Of a DNA stretch of 64,000 bases, positions 29,178 through 36,410 are shown piece by piece. Numbering within the stretch: the first letter of the stretch is position 1; each line of letters starts with the position of its first letter. The DNA is from Hyphomicrobiales bacterium (lineage in GTDB: Bacteria; Pseudomonadota; Alphaproteobacteria; Rhodospirillales; JACKKN01), in NCBI GenBank assembly GCA_024236415.1, contig JACKKN010000011.1:103431-167430 (forward strand), given 5' to 3'. The translations under genes and the position numbers were made by a program. Below the pieces are notes generated by a model, which saw only the letters and a list, made by a program, of their open reading frames with translations, did not search any database and was not told where the DNA came from.

Positions 29178-29254
29178 GCGTCCGCGGGCCGGCACACGAA
29201 ACCATCACCGGACTGTGATTGGCGGTTGATCGGGGAATGGGGTACACCGGGACC

Positions 29255-30025
29255 ATGCAAGTCCGAACAACCATCAACCTGCTGGCCGCCGCCCTCCTCC
29301 TCTTCCCTCTCTTCTCCATCCCCTCATCCCAGGCGGCGGCCAGCGACCCTTCCCCCACCCAGGCCGGCCGCAGCGGCCTGATCGTGGTCGAGCTGTTCAC
29401 CTCCCAGGGCTGCTCGTCCTGCCCGCCGGCCGACGCCTACCTGCGCGAACTGGCCGAGGTGGACGGCATCCTGCCCCTGTCCATGCACGTGGACTACTGG
29501 GACTACATCGGCTGGAAGGACCCCTTCGCCATGCCGGCGGTGAAAAACCGGCAGCGCGACTACGCGGTCCATTTCGGGCTGCGCTACGTCTACACGCCCC
29601 AGGCCGTGGTCCACGGCACCGTCCAGGCCACGGGCAGCGACCGCCGCGCCATCGGCCGCGCCATCGACGCCCTGCGCGGGGCCGAGCAGCTGGCCGTCAC
29701 CCTCAGCCACGGCGCCGACGGCGGCCTTTCCGTGGCCCTGCCCGGCGGCGCCGCGCCCGACAAGGGCGCCCGGGTGATGCTGGTGGTCTTCGACAACCAG
29801 CACGAAACCGCCATCAAGCGCGGCGAGAACCGCGGCCGCACCCTGAAATACCGCAACGTGGTGCGCGCCTTCCGGTCGCTCGGCGCGTGGGACGGACAGG
29901 CCGAGACCCTGCAGGTGTCGGCCAAGGACCTGGGCGCCATGCCCGGCGACGCCTGCGCCGTGATCGTCCAGGCCGTGGACAGCGGCCACGTCCTGGGCGC
30001 CGCCTCCCTACCCCTGCGCCATTGA
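29255..30025 (+). CDS. DUF1223 (thioredoxin-fold) exported protein
   Basis: A 256-aa protein with a signal peptide (MQVRTTINLLAAALLLFPLF, cleavage near SQAAA). The DUF1223 signature VVELFTSQGCSSCPPADAYL places a CxxC at about residues 56-59. DYWDYIGWKDPFA and VVHGTVQATGSDR are also typical. The fold is thioredoxin-like and the function is unproven, probably redox-related in the periplasm. Alternative upstream starts (TTG 29219, ATG 29237) would bury the signal peptide and are less likely. Confidence 0.88.
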   Translation: MQVRTTINLLAAALLLFPLFSIPSSQAAASDPSPTQAGRSGLIVVELFTSQGCSSCPPADAYLRELAEVDGILPLSMHVDYWDYIGWKDPFAMPAVKNRQRDYAVHFGLRYVYTPQAVVHGTVQATGSDRRAIGRAIDALRGAEQLAVTLSHGADGGLSVALPGGAAPDKGARVMLVVFDNQHETAIKRGENRGRTLKYRNVVRAFRSLGAWDGQAETLQVSAKDLGAMPGDACAVIVQAVDSGHVLGAASLPLRH

Positions 30026-30027
30026 GT

Positions 30028-30043
30028 TGTAAAATTTTTTACA
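30028..30043. terminator. TGTAAAA/TTTTACA palindrome directly after DUF1223 gene
   Basis: TGTAAAATTTTTTACA is a 16-base dyad with 7-bp arms, two bases after the stop codon. It is AT-only at its core, so it would be a weak terminator hairpin. An operator for the next promoter, about 20 bases further on, is an alternative reading. Confidence 0.35.
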
Positions 30044-30061
30044 GACGCGCGGGGAATCCTG

Positions 30062-30090
30062 TTGCTCCCCCCGGTGGCGTCGCGTATCCT
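30062..30090 (+). promoter_or_regulatory. Candidate sigma70 promoter of the microprotein locus
   Basis: TTGCTC (30062-30067), a 17-base spacer and TATCCT (30085-30090). Transcription would begin near 30097, just before the first hairpin of the leader. Confidence 0.45.
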
Positions 30091-30096
30091 CAATTC

Positions 30097-30302
30097 TACA
30101 TCCCGTAAACGGGAGAGTGCCGCAAAGAACAAGGCAAAATAATAGAAGGAGGCACCGGCAAAGATCGCCGGCATGGGAGTCCGTCAGGCCGCAAGGCTAA
30201 CCCACGTAAAAATAAAGCGGACTCGTTCGTTTCCTGAAACAAAGGGGAAATCTGCTGGGGGTATTTTCCGACACGCCGTTCGGCCAGAATCCGGAGGAAC
30301 GC
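30097..30302 (+). ncRNA. Possible structured leader RNA before the microprotein genes
   Basis: About 205 bases, lower in GC than the neighbours, with several perfect stems in tandem: CCCGT-AA-ACGGG (30102-30113), CCGGC/GCCGG (30155-30171), and GAGTCCG/CGGACTC (30177-30224) enclosing a GCC-GCAA-GGC tetraloop hairpin (30188-30197). A/G-rich single-stranded links such as AGAAGGAGG lie between them. This suggests a folded 5' leader or small RNA. I could not match it to a known riboswitch class. A 56-codon frame from ATG 30173 also exists but looks incidental. Confidence 0.35.
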
Positions 30303-30509
30303 ATGCCGAGAAATTCCGCAGAGGCTTGGAGCGAACTGACTGACGAAGAGGCTGACAAGCCTTACATGACCGCAAGGGGGGAACCTGATCTGAACGACCT
30401 GCTGAACGATTCCGCGATCCACGCACTGATGGCCAGTGACGACGTCCGCCACGACGACCTGGTATCGCTGATCGAAACGGCGCGCGCCGGCCTGGCCGGC
30501 CGGATCTGA
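30303..30509 (+). CDS. 68-aa microprotein, unknown function (paralog A)
   Basis: A small acidic protein preceded by GGAGG at good spacing. The C-terminal half, PDLNDLLNDSAIHALMASDD followed by VRHDDLVSLIETAR, matches the protein encoded at 30716-30964 (PWLEDLLNDPVTRAVMDRDG, VDMAALRQLMDTAR). The two therefore belong to one small helical family with a conserved LLND and L-x-x-TAR pattern. No function is recognised. It has no signal or membrane segment, so it is cytoplasmic. Confidence 0.7.
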   Translation: MPRNSAEAWSELTDEEADKPYMTARGEPDLNDLLNDSAIHALMASDDVRHDDLVSLIETARAGLAGRI

Positions 30510-30715
30510 GGGTGCCGCGGCACGGCCGCGGCCCCACCCCACCCTTCGGACCCCCCACCACCGGCGCCAGCCGCCCGTCGCCCGTTCCCGCATGGCCGTT
30601 CCGCCATGCCGTGAACCGGGAAAAGGGCGGGAATCCGGGCGTCACCGAAACTTCACCGCCGGGTCATGACGGCGTTACTCGGCGCCGCCATCCTGGTCAT
30701 GTGCGAGGCAAGAAG

Positions 30716-30964
30716 ATGCCGGCCAACAAGAACCTGAGAAGGACCGCGAACATGGATACGACCTGGCCCGGCCGCTGGCCGCGCCCGCCCCTGGGCCCGG
30801 CCTCGGCGGCCCCCCGCCGTGCTTTTTTCGGCCACGGGGAGCCGTGGCTGGAGGACCTGCTGAACGATCCCGTCACCCGCGCCGTCATGGACCGGGACGG
30901 GGTCGACATGGCCGCGCTGCGCCAGTTGATGGACACGGCGCGCCAGCACCGCCGCGGCGCCTGA
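30716..30964 (+). CDS. 82-aa microprotein, unknown function (paralog B)
   Basis: Related to the 68-aa protein just upstream through its C-terminal 42 residues. The N-terminus is basic and Pro/Ala-rich. The ATG at 30716 has GAGG upstream. The ATG at 30752 (MDTTWPGRW) is also preceded by a purine-rich site and would give a 70-aa protein closer in size to its paralog. It is convergent with htpG, with 29 bases between the stops. Confidence 0.65.
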   Translation: MPANKNLRRTANMDTTWPGRWPRPPLGPASAAPRRAFFGHGEPWLEDLLNDPVTRAVMDRDGVDMAALRQLMDTARQHRRGA

Positions 30965-30993
30965 CTGGCGCCGCCGCACACCCGCCGCAACCC

Positions 30994-32877
30994 TTACGCC
31001 GCCAATCCCTTTTCCATCACCGCCGCCAGGCGGCGGGCGAACTCGGCCGGGTCGGCCACCGGCTCGCCCTCCATGATGCGCGCCTGGTCCAGCAGCAGGT
31101 GCGCGGCGTCGACCACCTCGTCGCCGGCCCCGGCCGCCGCCGCCAGGCCGCGGATCAGGGGATGCCTGGGGTTCAGTTCCAGGATGCGCGGGGTCTCGGG
31201 CACCTCGCCCATGCGCCGGTGCTGTTTCAGCAGGCGCTCCAGGTGGATGTCCATGTCGCCCTCGTCGGCCACCAGGCAGACGGCGCTGTCGGTCAGGCGC
31301 TGCGACGCGCGCACGTCCTTGACCCGCTCGCCCAGGGCCAGCTTGAAGGCCGCCACCAGGGTGTCCACGGCGCCGGCGTCGGTGGCCGCGTCCTTGGTGT
31401 CGTCCGCCGATTCCTCGGCCGGCTTCTCCCTGTCGGCCACCTTGTCCAGGTCGGCGCCGCCCCGGGTTACGGACTTGAACGGCTTGTCCTGGAACGTCCC
31501 GACCCCGCCGGGCCAGAACTCGTCGACCGGGTCGGACAGCAGCAGCACCTCGATGCCCTTGGCCCGGAAACCTTCCAGTTGCGGGCTGCGCGCGAGCTGC
31601 GCGGCGGCGTCGCCGGTGATGGTGTAGATGGCCTCCTGGCCCTCCTTCATGCGCGCCACGTACTCGGCCAGGCTGACCAGGCCGTCGGACTCGGTGGTGC
31701 GGAAGCGGGCCAGCTCCAGCAGCGCGTCGCGGTTGGTGAAGTCCTCGTAGATGCCCTCCTTCATGAGGGCGCCGAAGCTGTCCCAGAAGTCGGCGTAGTC
31801 CTCGGGCTTCTTCTCGGCCGTCTTCTTCAGCTCGCCCAGGATGCGCTTGACCAGGCCCGAGCGGATCTTGGCCAGCTTGGGGTCGTTCTGCAGCATCTCG
31901 CGGCTGATGTTCAGGCTCAGGTCGTCGGAATCGACGATGCCGCGCACGAACCGCAGGTAGCTGGGCAGCAGCTCCTCGCAGTCGTCGGTGATGAACACCC
32001 GCTTGACGTACAGCTTGACCCGCGGCTTGCGGTCGGGGTCGAACAGGTCGAACGGCGGGGTCGAGGGGATGAACAGCAGGTTGGTGTAGCTGAGCACGCC
32101 CTCGACCGAGTTGTGGATGATCTTCCACGGCTCGTCGAACACGTGGCCGACGTGGTGGTAGAACTCGGTGTACTGCTCGGCGGTGATGTCCTTCTTGGGC
32201 CGGGTCCACAGGGCCGAGGCGGTGTTCAGGGTCTCGGGCTCGCCCTCGCCGGTGGCCAGCACGATGGGGATGCCGATGTGGTCCGAGTAGGTCTTGATGA
32301 TGCGCTCGATGCGCATGCGCTCCAGGTACTCGTCCTCGCCCTTGGCCATGTACAGGGTCACCGTGGTGCCCCGGGCGTCGCGCTCGGCCGGGTCGATGGT
32401 GAACTCGCCCTTGCCGTCCGAGACCCACAGCCAGGAGGTGTCGTCGCCGGCCTTGCGGGTCAGCACCTCGACCCTGTCGGCGACCATGAAGGCGGAATAG
32501 AAGCCGACGCCGAACTGGCCGATCAGCTGGGCGTCCTTCTTCTCGTCGCCGGTGAGCTTGCTGACGAAGGTCTGGGTGCCCGAGCTGGCGATGGTGCCCA
32601 GGGTCGCGATCAGGTCGTCGTGGTCCATGCCGATGCCGTTGTCGGCGACCGACAGGGTGCGCGCCTCCTTGTCGAAGGCCAGCGTGACCTTGAAGTCGGT
32701 GTCGCCCGCCGTCAGCTCCGGCTGCGTCAGCCCGGCGTGGCGCAGGCGGTCGCAGGCGTCCGACGCGTTGGAGATCAGCTCGCGCAGAAAGATCTCCTTG
32801 TGGCTGTACAGCGAGTGGGCGACGATATCCAGGAGACGGCCGACTTCCGTCTGGAACGTGAACTTTTCTGTGGCCAT
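30994..32877 (-). CDS. htpG: Chaperone protein HtpG (Hsp90)
   Basis: A 627-aa cytosolic Hsp90. The N-terminal GHKL ATPase domain has LRELISNASDACDRLR (catalytic Glu and metal-binding Asn), DNGIGM and GQFGVGFYSAFMV. The middle domain contains LYVKRVFITDDCEELLPSYLRF (segment 330s), and the C-terminal dimerisation domain ends near FARRLAAVMEKGL. It assists folding of client proteins under stress. It is divergent from pcm, and no clear heat-shock promoter is identified in the 69-base gap. Confidence 0.97.
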   Translation of the reverse strand: MATEKFTFQTEVGRLLDIVAHSLYSHKEIFLRELISNASDACDRLRHAGLTQPELTAGDTDFKVTLAFDKEARTLSVADNGIGMDHDDLIATLGTIASSGTQTFVSKLTGDEKKDAQLIGQFGVGFYSAFMVADRVEVLTRKAGDDTSWLWVSDGKGEFTIDPAERDARGTTVTLYMAKGEDEYLERMRIERIIKTYSDHIGIPIVLATGEGEPETLNTASALWTRPKKDITAEQYTEFYHHVGHVFDEPWKIIHNSVEGVLSYTNLLFIPSTPPFDLFDPDRKPRVKLYVKRVFITDDCEELLPSYLRFVRGIVDSDDLSLNISREMLQNDPKLAKIRSGLVKRILGELKKTAEKKPEDYADFWDSFGALMKEGIYEDFTNRDALLELARFRTTESDGLVSLAEYVARMKEGQEAIYTITGDAAAQLARSPQLEGFRAKGIEVLLLSDPVDEFWPGGVGTFQDKPFKSVTRGGADLDKVADREKPAEESADDTKDAATDAGAVDTLVAAFKLALGERVKDVRASQRLTDSAVCLVADEGDMDIHLERLLKQHRRMGEVPETPRILELNPRHPLIRGLAAAAGAGDEVVDAAHLLLDQARIMEGEPVADPAEFARRLAAVMEKGLAA

Positions 32878-32946
32878 GGCCGCGGTTGTCTCCCCCGTTT
32901 CAAGATGACAGGATCAGGGTGTCATGTTGAAGTCGCGTCGTGATAT

Positions 32947-33732
32947 GTGCCAACGGCGGCCGCAAATCAACCCCCCAGTGCCGGCCCGGGCCCCGGCGCC
33001 GTGACCCCGCCCCCCGGCCAGGACCCCGGCCAGGACCCCGGCCAGGACCCCGATCGCGACCCGGGCCGTGACCCCTACCGCGCCGCCCGCGCCCGCCTGC
33101 TGGACGAGGTCGCCGCCGAGGCCGCCGAGACCGCCGCCTGGACCGGGCGGCCCGCCTTCTCGGACGCCGTGATGGCGGCCCTGGCGGCGGTGCCGCGGCA
33201 CCGCTTCGTGCTGCCGGGCGACGAGGCCGCCGCCTATGTCAACCGGCCGCTGCCCATCGGCCACGGGCAGACCATCTCGCAGCCCTACATCGTCGCCCTG
33301 ATGACCGATCTTCTCGACCTGACCCCGCGCTCGCGGGTATTGGAGGTCGGCACCGGCTGCGGCTACCAGACCGCCGTCCTCGCCGCCCTGGCCGGCGAGG
33401 TCTACAGCGTCGAGGTGGTGGCCGACCTGGCCCGCGACGCCGCCGCGCGCCTGGCCGGGCTGGGGGTCGGCAACGCCCGCCTGCGCCACGGCGACGGCTT
33501 CGCCGGCTGGCCCGAGGCGGCGCCGTTCGACGCCATCATCGTCACCGCCGCGCCCGACCACTTCCCGCCGGCGCTGGAGGACCAGCTCGCCGCCCCGGGC
33601 CGCATGGTGCTGCCGGTGGGCCGCGCCTACGACCGCCAGGTGCTGTACGTGGTGGCCAGGGACGGCGCCGGCCACCTGCGCCGCGCCGCCACCCTGCCGG
33701 TGGCCTTCGTGCCCATGGTGCCGGGGCGGTGA
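32947..33732 (+). CDS. pcm: Protein-L-isoaspartate O-methyltransferase
   Basis: Repairs isoaspartyl residues in aged proteins using SAM. The 261-aa protein has SAM motif I VLEVGTGCGYQTAVLA and the typical upstream segment GHGQTISQPYIVALM. The N-terminus (residues 20-45) is a low-complexity extension built from three exact 12-base repeats (33016-33051) coding GQDP. The GTG start is the only convenient one, so the true start could lie after the repeat. The stop overlaps the next gene's GTG by four bases. Confidence 0.9.
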   Translation: MPTAAANQPPSAGPGPGAVTPPPGQDPGQDPGQDPDRDPGRDPYRAARARLLDEVAAEAAETAAWTGRPAFSDAVMAALAAVPRHRFVLPGDEAAAYVNRPLPIGHGQTISQPYIVALMTDLLDLTPRSRVLEVGTGCGYQTAVLAALAGEVYSVEVVADLARDAAARLAGLGVGNARLRHGDGFAGWPEAAPFDAIIVTAAPDHFPPALEDQLAAPGRMVLPVGRAYDRQVLYVVARDGAGHLRRAATLPVAFVPMVPGR

Positions 33733-34421
33733 GGGCCGGCCCCCACCTGTGGCTGGCCCTGCTGGGCGGGGTGGTGGCGCTGACCGTGTTCCTGGCCTGG
33801 CGCTTCCCCGACGCCCTGGCCGCCGGCGGCGGGGGCGGGCGGCTGGTCTACCTGGTGGCCCTGCTGGCCCTGGTCTCGGCCGGGATCATGGGGATGCGCC
33901 GCATCCGCCTTGGACCGGCCCTGCGCAACGCCGCCATCTGGGTCGCCATCGGCCTGGTGGCGCTACTGGCCTACAGCTTCCGCGACGAGTTCCGCTTCGT
34001 CACCGACCGCCTGACCGGCGAACTGCTGCCCCACGCGGCGCAGCAGACCGGCGCCCGCGAATTGCAGGTGCGCCGCGGCGCCGACGGCCACTTCCACCTG
34101 GAGGCCCGGGTCGACGGGGTGCCGGTCCGCTTCCTGGTGGACACCGGCGCCAGCGACGTGACGATCAGCCCCACCGACGCCCGGCGCCTGGGCCTGGACC
34201 CGGCCGGCCTCGCCTACACCCGGTTCTACGCCACCGCCAACGGCGGCGTGCGCGGCGCCCCCGTGCGCCTGGCCGAAGTCGCGGTCGGCCCCCTGCGCCT
34301 GACCGACGTGCCGGCGACCGTGAACGAGGCCGAGATGGCCGGCTCGCTGCTGGGCATGGGGTTCCTGGACCGCCTGCGGGGGTACGAAGTGCGCGGGGAT
34401 ACGCTGGTGTTGCGGTGGTAG
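33729..34421 (+). CDS. Membrane-anchored clan AA (retropepsin-like) aspartic protease, TIGR02281-like
   Basis: A 230-aa protein with three membrane segments near residues 8-25, 38-55 and 68-83, then a periplasmic retropepsin-like domain with catalytic motif FLVDTGASDVTIS (about 135-147) and the closing LLGMGFLDRL. The family is common in alphaproteobacteria and its substrates are unknown. The GTG start overlaps the pcm stop (GTGA), which indicates translational coupling between protein repair and proteolysis genes. Confidence 0.88.
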   Translation: MRAGPHLWLALLGGVVALTVFLAWRFPDALAAGGGGGRLVYLVALLALVSAGIMGMRRIRLGPALRNAAIWVAIGLVALLAYSFRDEFRFVTDRLTGELLPHAAQQTGARELQVRRGADGHFHLEARVDGVPVRFLVDTGASDVTISPTDARRLGLDPAGLAYTRFYATANGGVRGAPVRLAEVAVGPLRLTDVPATVNEAEMAGSLLGMGFLDRLRGYEVRGDTLVLRW

Positions 34422-34424
34422 GTC

Positions 34425-34440
34425 GAGGACCCGGGTCCTC
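34425..34440. terminator. Perfect 16-bp palindrome after the protease gene
   Basis: GAGGACCCGGGTCCTC starts four bases after the stop codon. As RNA it gives a 6-bp GC stem with a CCGG loop but no T tract. It probably marks the end of the pcm-protease transcript. Confidence 0.4.
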
Positions 34441-34534
34441 AGAAACCTATTCGGCGGGCGGCACGCGATCCCATGCCGAGGCCGCTCTCATTTGTACAGG
34501 GATCGATTTTGAGGTTCCTGTTGCCGAATGACAC

Positions 34535-34548
34535 GTGTAACGTTACAC
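34535..34548. promoter_or_regulatory. Probable operator of the HigBA toxin-antitoxin operon
   Basis: GTGTAACGTTACAC is a perfect 14-bp palindrome only 8 bases upstream of the toxin ATG, in an AT-richer patch. Type II antitoxins such as HigA repress their own operon through such dyads. The toxin ATG lacks a ribosome site, so the message may be nearly leaderless. Confidence 0.6.
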
Positions 34549-34555
34549 TTCTCGT

Positions 34556-34834
34556 ATGATCCGCAACTTCCGCCACAAGGGCCTCAAACTCCTTTTTGAA
34601 AAGGGGGACCGGCGGAAAGTGTCGCAGGATCATGCCGACAAGATCGCGCGCGTCCTCGCACGCCTGGATGTGGCATCCGAAGTCGACCACATGGACTTGC
34701 CGGGATTCCGCCTGCATGCCCTGAAGGGCGACTTGGCGGGTTTCTGGGCGGTCACCGTTTCCGGAAACTGGCGCCTGATCTTCCGGTTCAATGGCGGCCA
34801 CGCCGAGGACGTGGATCTGGTGGATTACCATTAG
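34556..34834 (+). CDS. higB: Type II toxin, RelE/HigB family
   Basis: A 92-aa protein beginning MIRNFRHKGLKLLFEKGDRR, with ASEVDHMDLPGFRLHALKGDLAGFWAVTVSGNWRLIFRF (ends quoted: DLPGFRLHALKGD and NWRLIFRF), the classic HigB/RelE mRNA-interferase core. It probably cleaves mRNA at the ribosome. The toxin gene comes first, as in HigBA systems. It lacks a good ribosome site and lies directly after a palindromic operator. Confidence 0.9.
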   Translation: MIRNFRHKGLKLLFEKGDRRKVSQDHADKIARVLARLDVASEVDHMDLPGFRLHALKGDLAGFWAVTVSGNWRLIFRFNGGHAEDVDLVDYH

Positions 34835-34847
34835 GAGAACGCAAACC

Positions 34848-35138
34848 ATGTCCATGAAAAACCCGCCGCACCCGGGGCTTTCCGTGCGGCATGACTGCCT
34901 GGAGCCCCTGGGCCTGACCGTGACCGAGGCGGCCCGCAGGCTGGGGATCAGCCGCAAGCAGCTTTCCGACATCGTCAACGGCCGCGCCGGCATCTCGCCC
35001 GAGATGGCCATCCGGCTCGACAAGGCCTTCGGCGGCGGCGCCGAGACCTGGCTGCTCCTGCAGGCCGCCTACGACCTGGCCCGGGCCTTGGAGCACGCCG
35101 ACGAGATCAAGGTGGACCGTCTGTCGCCGGCGGCGTAG
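34848..35138 (+). CDS. higA: Type II antitoxin, HigA family (XRE-type HTH)
   Basis: A 96-aa antitoxin. The HTH spans LGLTVTEAARRLGISRKQLSDIVNG (central part TVTEAARRLGISRKQL) and is followed by ISPEMAIRLDKAFGGGAETWL, typical of HigA. The ribosome site TAGGAG overlaps the toxin stop region. It neutralises the upstream toxin and is expected to bind the dyad at 34535-34548. Confidence 0.92.
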   Translation: MSMKNPPHPGLSVRHDCLEPLGLTVTEAARRLGISRKQLSDIVNGRAGISPEMAIRLDKAFGGGAETWLLLQAAYDLARALEHADEIKVDRLSPAA

Positions 35139-35474
35139 CCAACGGTTGCGATTGCAACATCTCTTCCCGGTAACGCGGCGGCCAGCGCCGGTCGGGTCCG
35201 CCCGTGGAACGATCCGCCGGCTGTCGAAGTTCCGCCCGTACCGGACAACGCCCGCCGGGCGGCGGTCGCCGGTTCAATCGTGCATTTCGGGTGGTGGAAG
35301 CCAAGTGGTGGGAACGCGGGGCGGTTGGGAAGCCGCGCAGTCTGGGGCAAGAATACGCGGCGCGGTGCGGGCTTTGCTCCGCCCCGCCTGCTTCCCGCCT
35401 CCCCGCGTTCCCTTTCCCGACCGGCGGTCGGCGGACGAGGCGCCGCCGGGTCCGCCGGATGCGGGAAGGCGTGC
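35139..35474. repeat. Gene-free region with a long inverted repeat (35310-35412)
   Basis: No gene is recognised. A small hairpin (GTTGC-GATT-GCAAC) follows higA. GGGAACGCGGGG (35310-35321) and CCCCGCGTTCCC (35401-35412) form a perfect 12-bp inverted pair around 79 bases, and further GC-rich complementary parts lie inside (GCGGGGCGG against CCGCCCCGC). It could be a bidirectional terminator for higA and the convergent FecR gene or a degenerate repeat element. Confidence 0.45.
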
Positions 35475-36410
35475 CTACTTGGAGAGGCCCTTACCCTTGC
35501 CCTTGCCTTTTCCGTGTTCCTTGTCCAGGCCCTTGCCGTGGCCGGCGGCGTTGGCCGCGCCGACTTCGGACAGGTCCTTGGCGGTCAGCCCGGCCGGCGC
35601 CGCGCCGCCGGCCTTGCGCGCCAGCTTGGCCGCCTGCTGCAGGCTCTGGCTGGTGTCGTGGGCCTCGGCCCGGTCGGCCTTCAGGCCCGCGGCGACGGCC
35701 TTGCGGTCGGCCACCCAGGCCGCCTTGGCCTCGCGCCACTCGGCGCTCAGCCCGTTGCCCTGGCCGGGGTTGGTCAGGCTCTTGCCCATGTTCTTGAGGG
35801 CGGCGGGAGCCGGCGCGGGCGCCGACGGCGCCGCCCCGGTGCCGACGTTGGTGAAGGTCCCCGGGGTCGTCAGCTCGACGGCCCGGCCGCCGGCGTCGGT
35901 CACGGTGATCACGCCCTGGCGCAGCATGACGGAGGTCTCACCGCCGTCCTCGACCAGGATGTCCAGCTCGGTGCCGCGGATGCCGATGCTCGAGGTGGGG
36001 GTCTTGATCAGGTAGTTCTGCGACGGCTGCACGCCCGAGGCGAACCGCACCAGCCCCTTCTTGACCGTGACCACGAAGGTGCCGTCCTTGGAGCCCGGGT
36101 CATAGACCATGGCGTCCAGCAGCAGGCTGGCGCCGGGGCCGATGCTGATGACCGTCTCGTCCAGGAACATGATCTGGGTCGAGGCCTCGCCGCCGGTGAC
36201 GACGAAATCCTCGTACTGGACCTTGGACTTGGGCTTGAGGGGCCGGGTCTTGTCACCGTGCTCGGCCCTGACGTCGCTGATCACCGCCACCGCGGTGCCG
36301 ATGCTCTGCTGCGCGGCGGCGGGAACGGCGGCCAGGGCAGCCTGGGCCACCAGGGCGGCGGCCAGCCCGGCGCGCAGGTTCCGCGCGGCGTGAAAATTCA
36401 AAACGTCCAT
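35475..36410 (-). CDS. FecR-domain exported protein with basic Gly/Lys tail
   Basis: A 311-aa protein with an N-terminal signal (RNLRAGLAAALVAQAALAAV). It has a FecR-type beta domain (about 45-185): EDFVVTGGEASTQIMFLDET, ISIGPGASLLLD and TPTSSIGIRGTELDI. A helical Ala-rich region follows, then a repetitive basic C-terminus (KGKGKGKGLSK). Unlike iron-signalling FecR it has no sigma-factor neighbour, so a cell-envelope scaffold role is more likely. It overlaps the upstream outer-membrane protein gene by 13 bases, so the two are translationally coupled. Confidence 0.82.
   Translation of the reverse strand: MDVLNFHAARNLRAGLAAALVAQAALAAVPAAAQQSIGTAVAVISDVRAEHGDKTRPLKPKSKVQYEDFVVTGGEASTQIMFLDETVISIGPGASLLLDAMVYDPGSKDGTFVVTVKKGLVRFASGVQPSQNYLIKTPTSSIGIRGTELDILVEDGGETSVMLRQGVITVTDAGGRAVELTTPGTFTNVGTGAAPSAPAPAPAALKNMGKSLTNPGQGNGLSAEWREAKAAWVADRKAVAAGLKADRAEAHDTSQSLQQAAKLARKAGGAAPAGLTAKDLSEVGAANAAGHGKGLDKEHGKGKGKGKGLSK

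Noticed and set aside
30097..30302. Resemblance to glycine or cyclic-di-GMP riboswitches (GGGAGAG start, GCAAAG segments)
   Set aside because: The order of conserved segments does not match either class and key elements are missing, so it is reported only as an unassigned structured leader.
30173..30343. 56-codon frame starting within the leader and overlapping the first microprotein
   Set aside because: The downstream gene in another frame has a better ribosome site and a paralog. The upstream frame has no recognisable similarity and overlaps predicted RNA stems.
32878..32946. Heat-shock sigma32 promoter for htpG
   Set aside because: A CTTCAA-like box exists on the minus strand but the -10 match is poor, so it is not listed as a feature.
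34448..35023. Minus-strand open frame across the HigBA genes
   Set aside because: The plus-strand genes match HigB and HigA throughout; the antisense frame has no domain signal.
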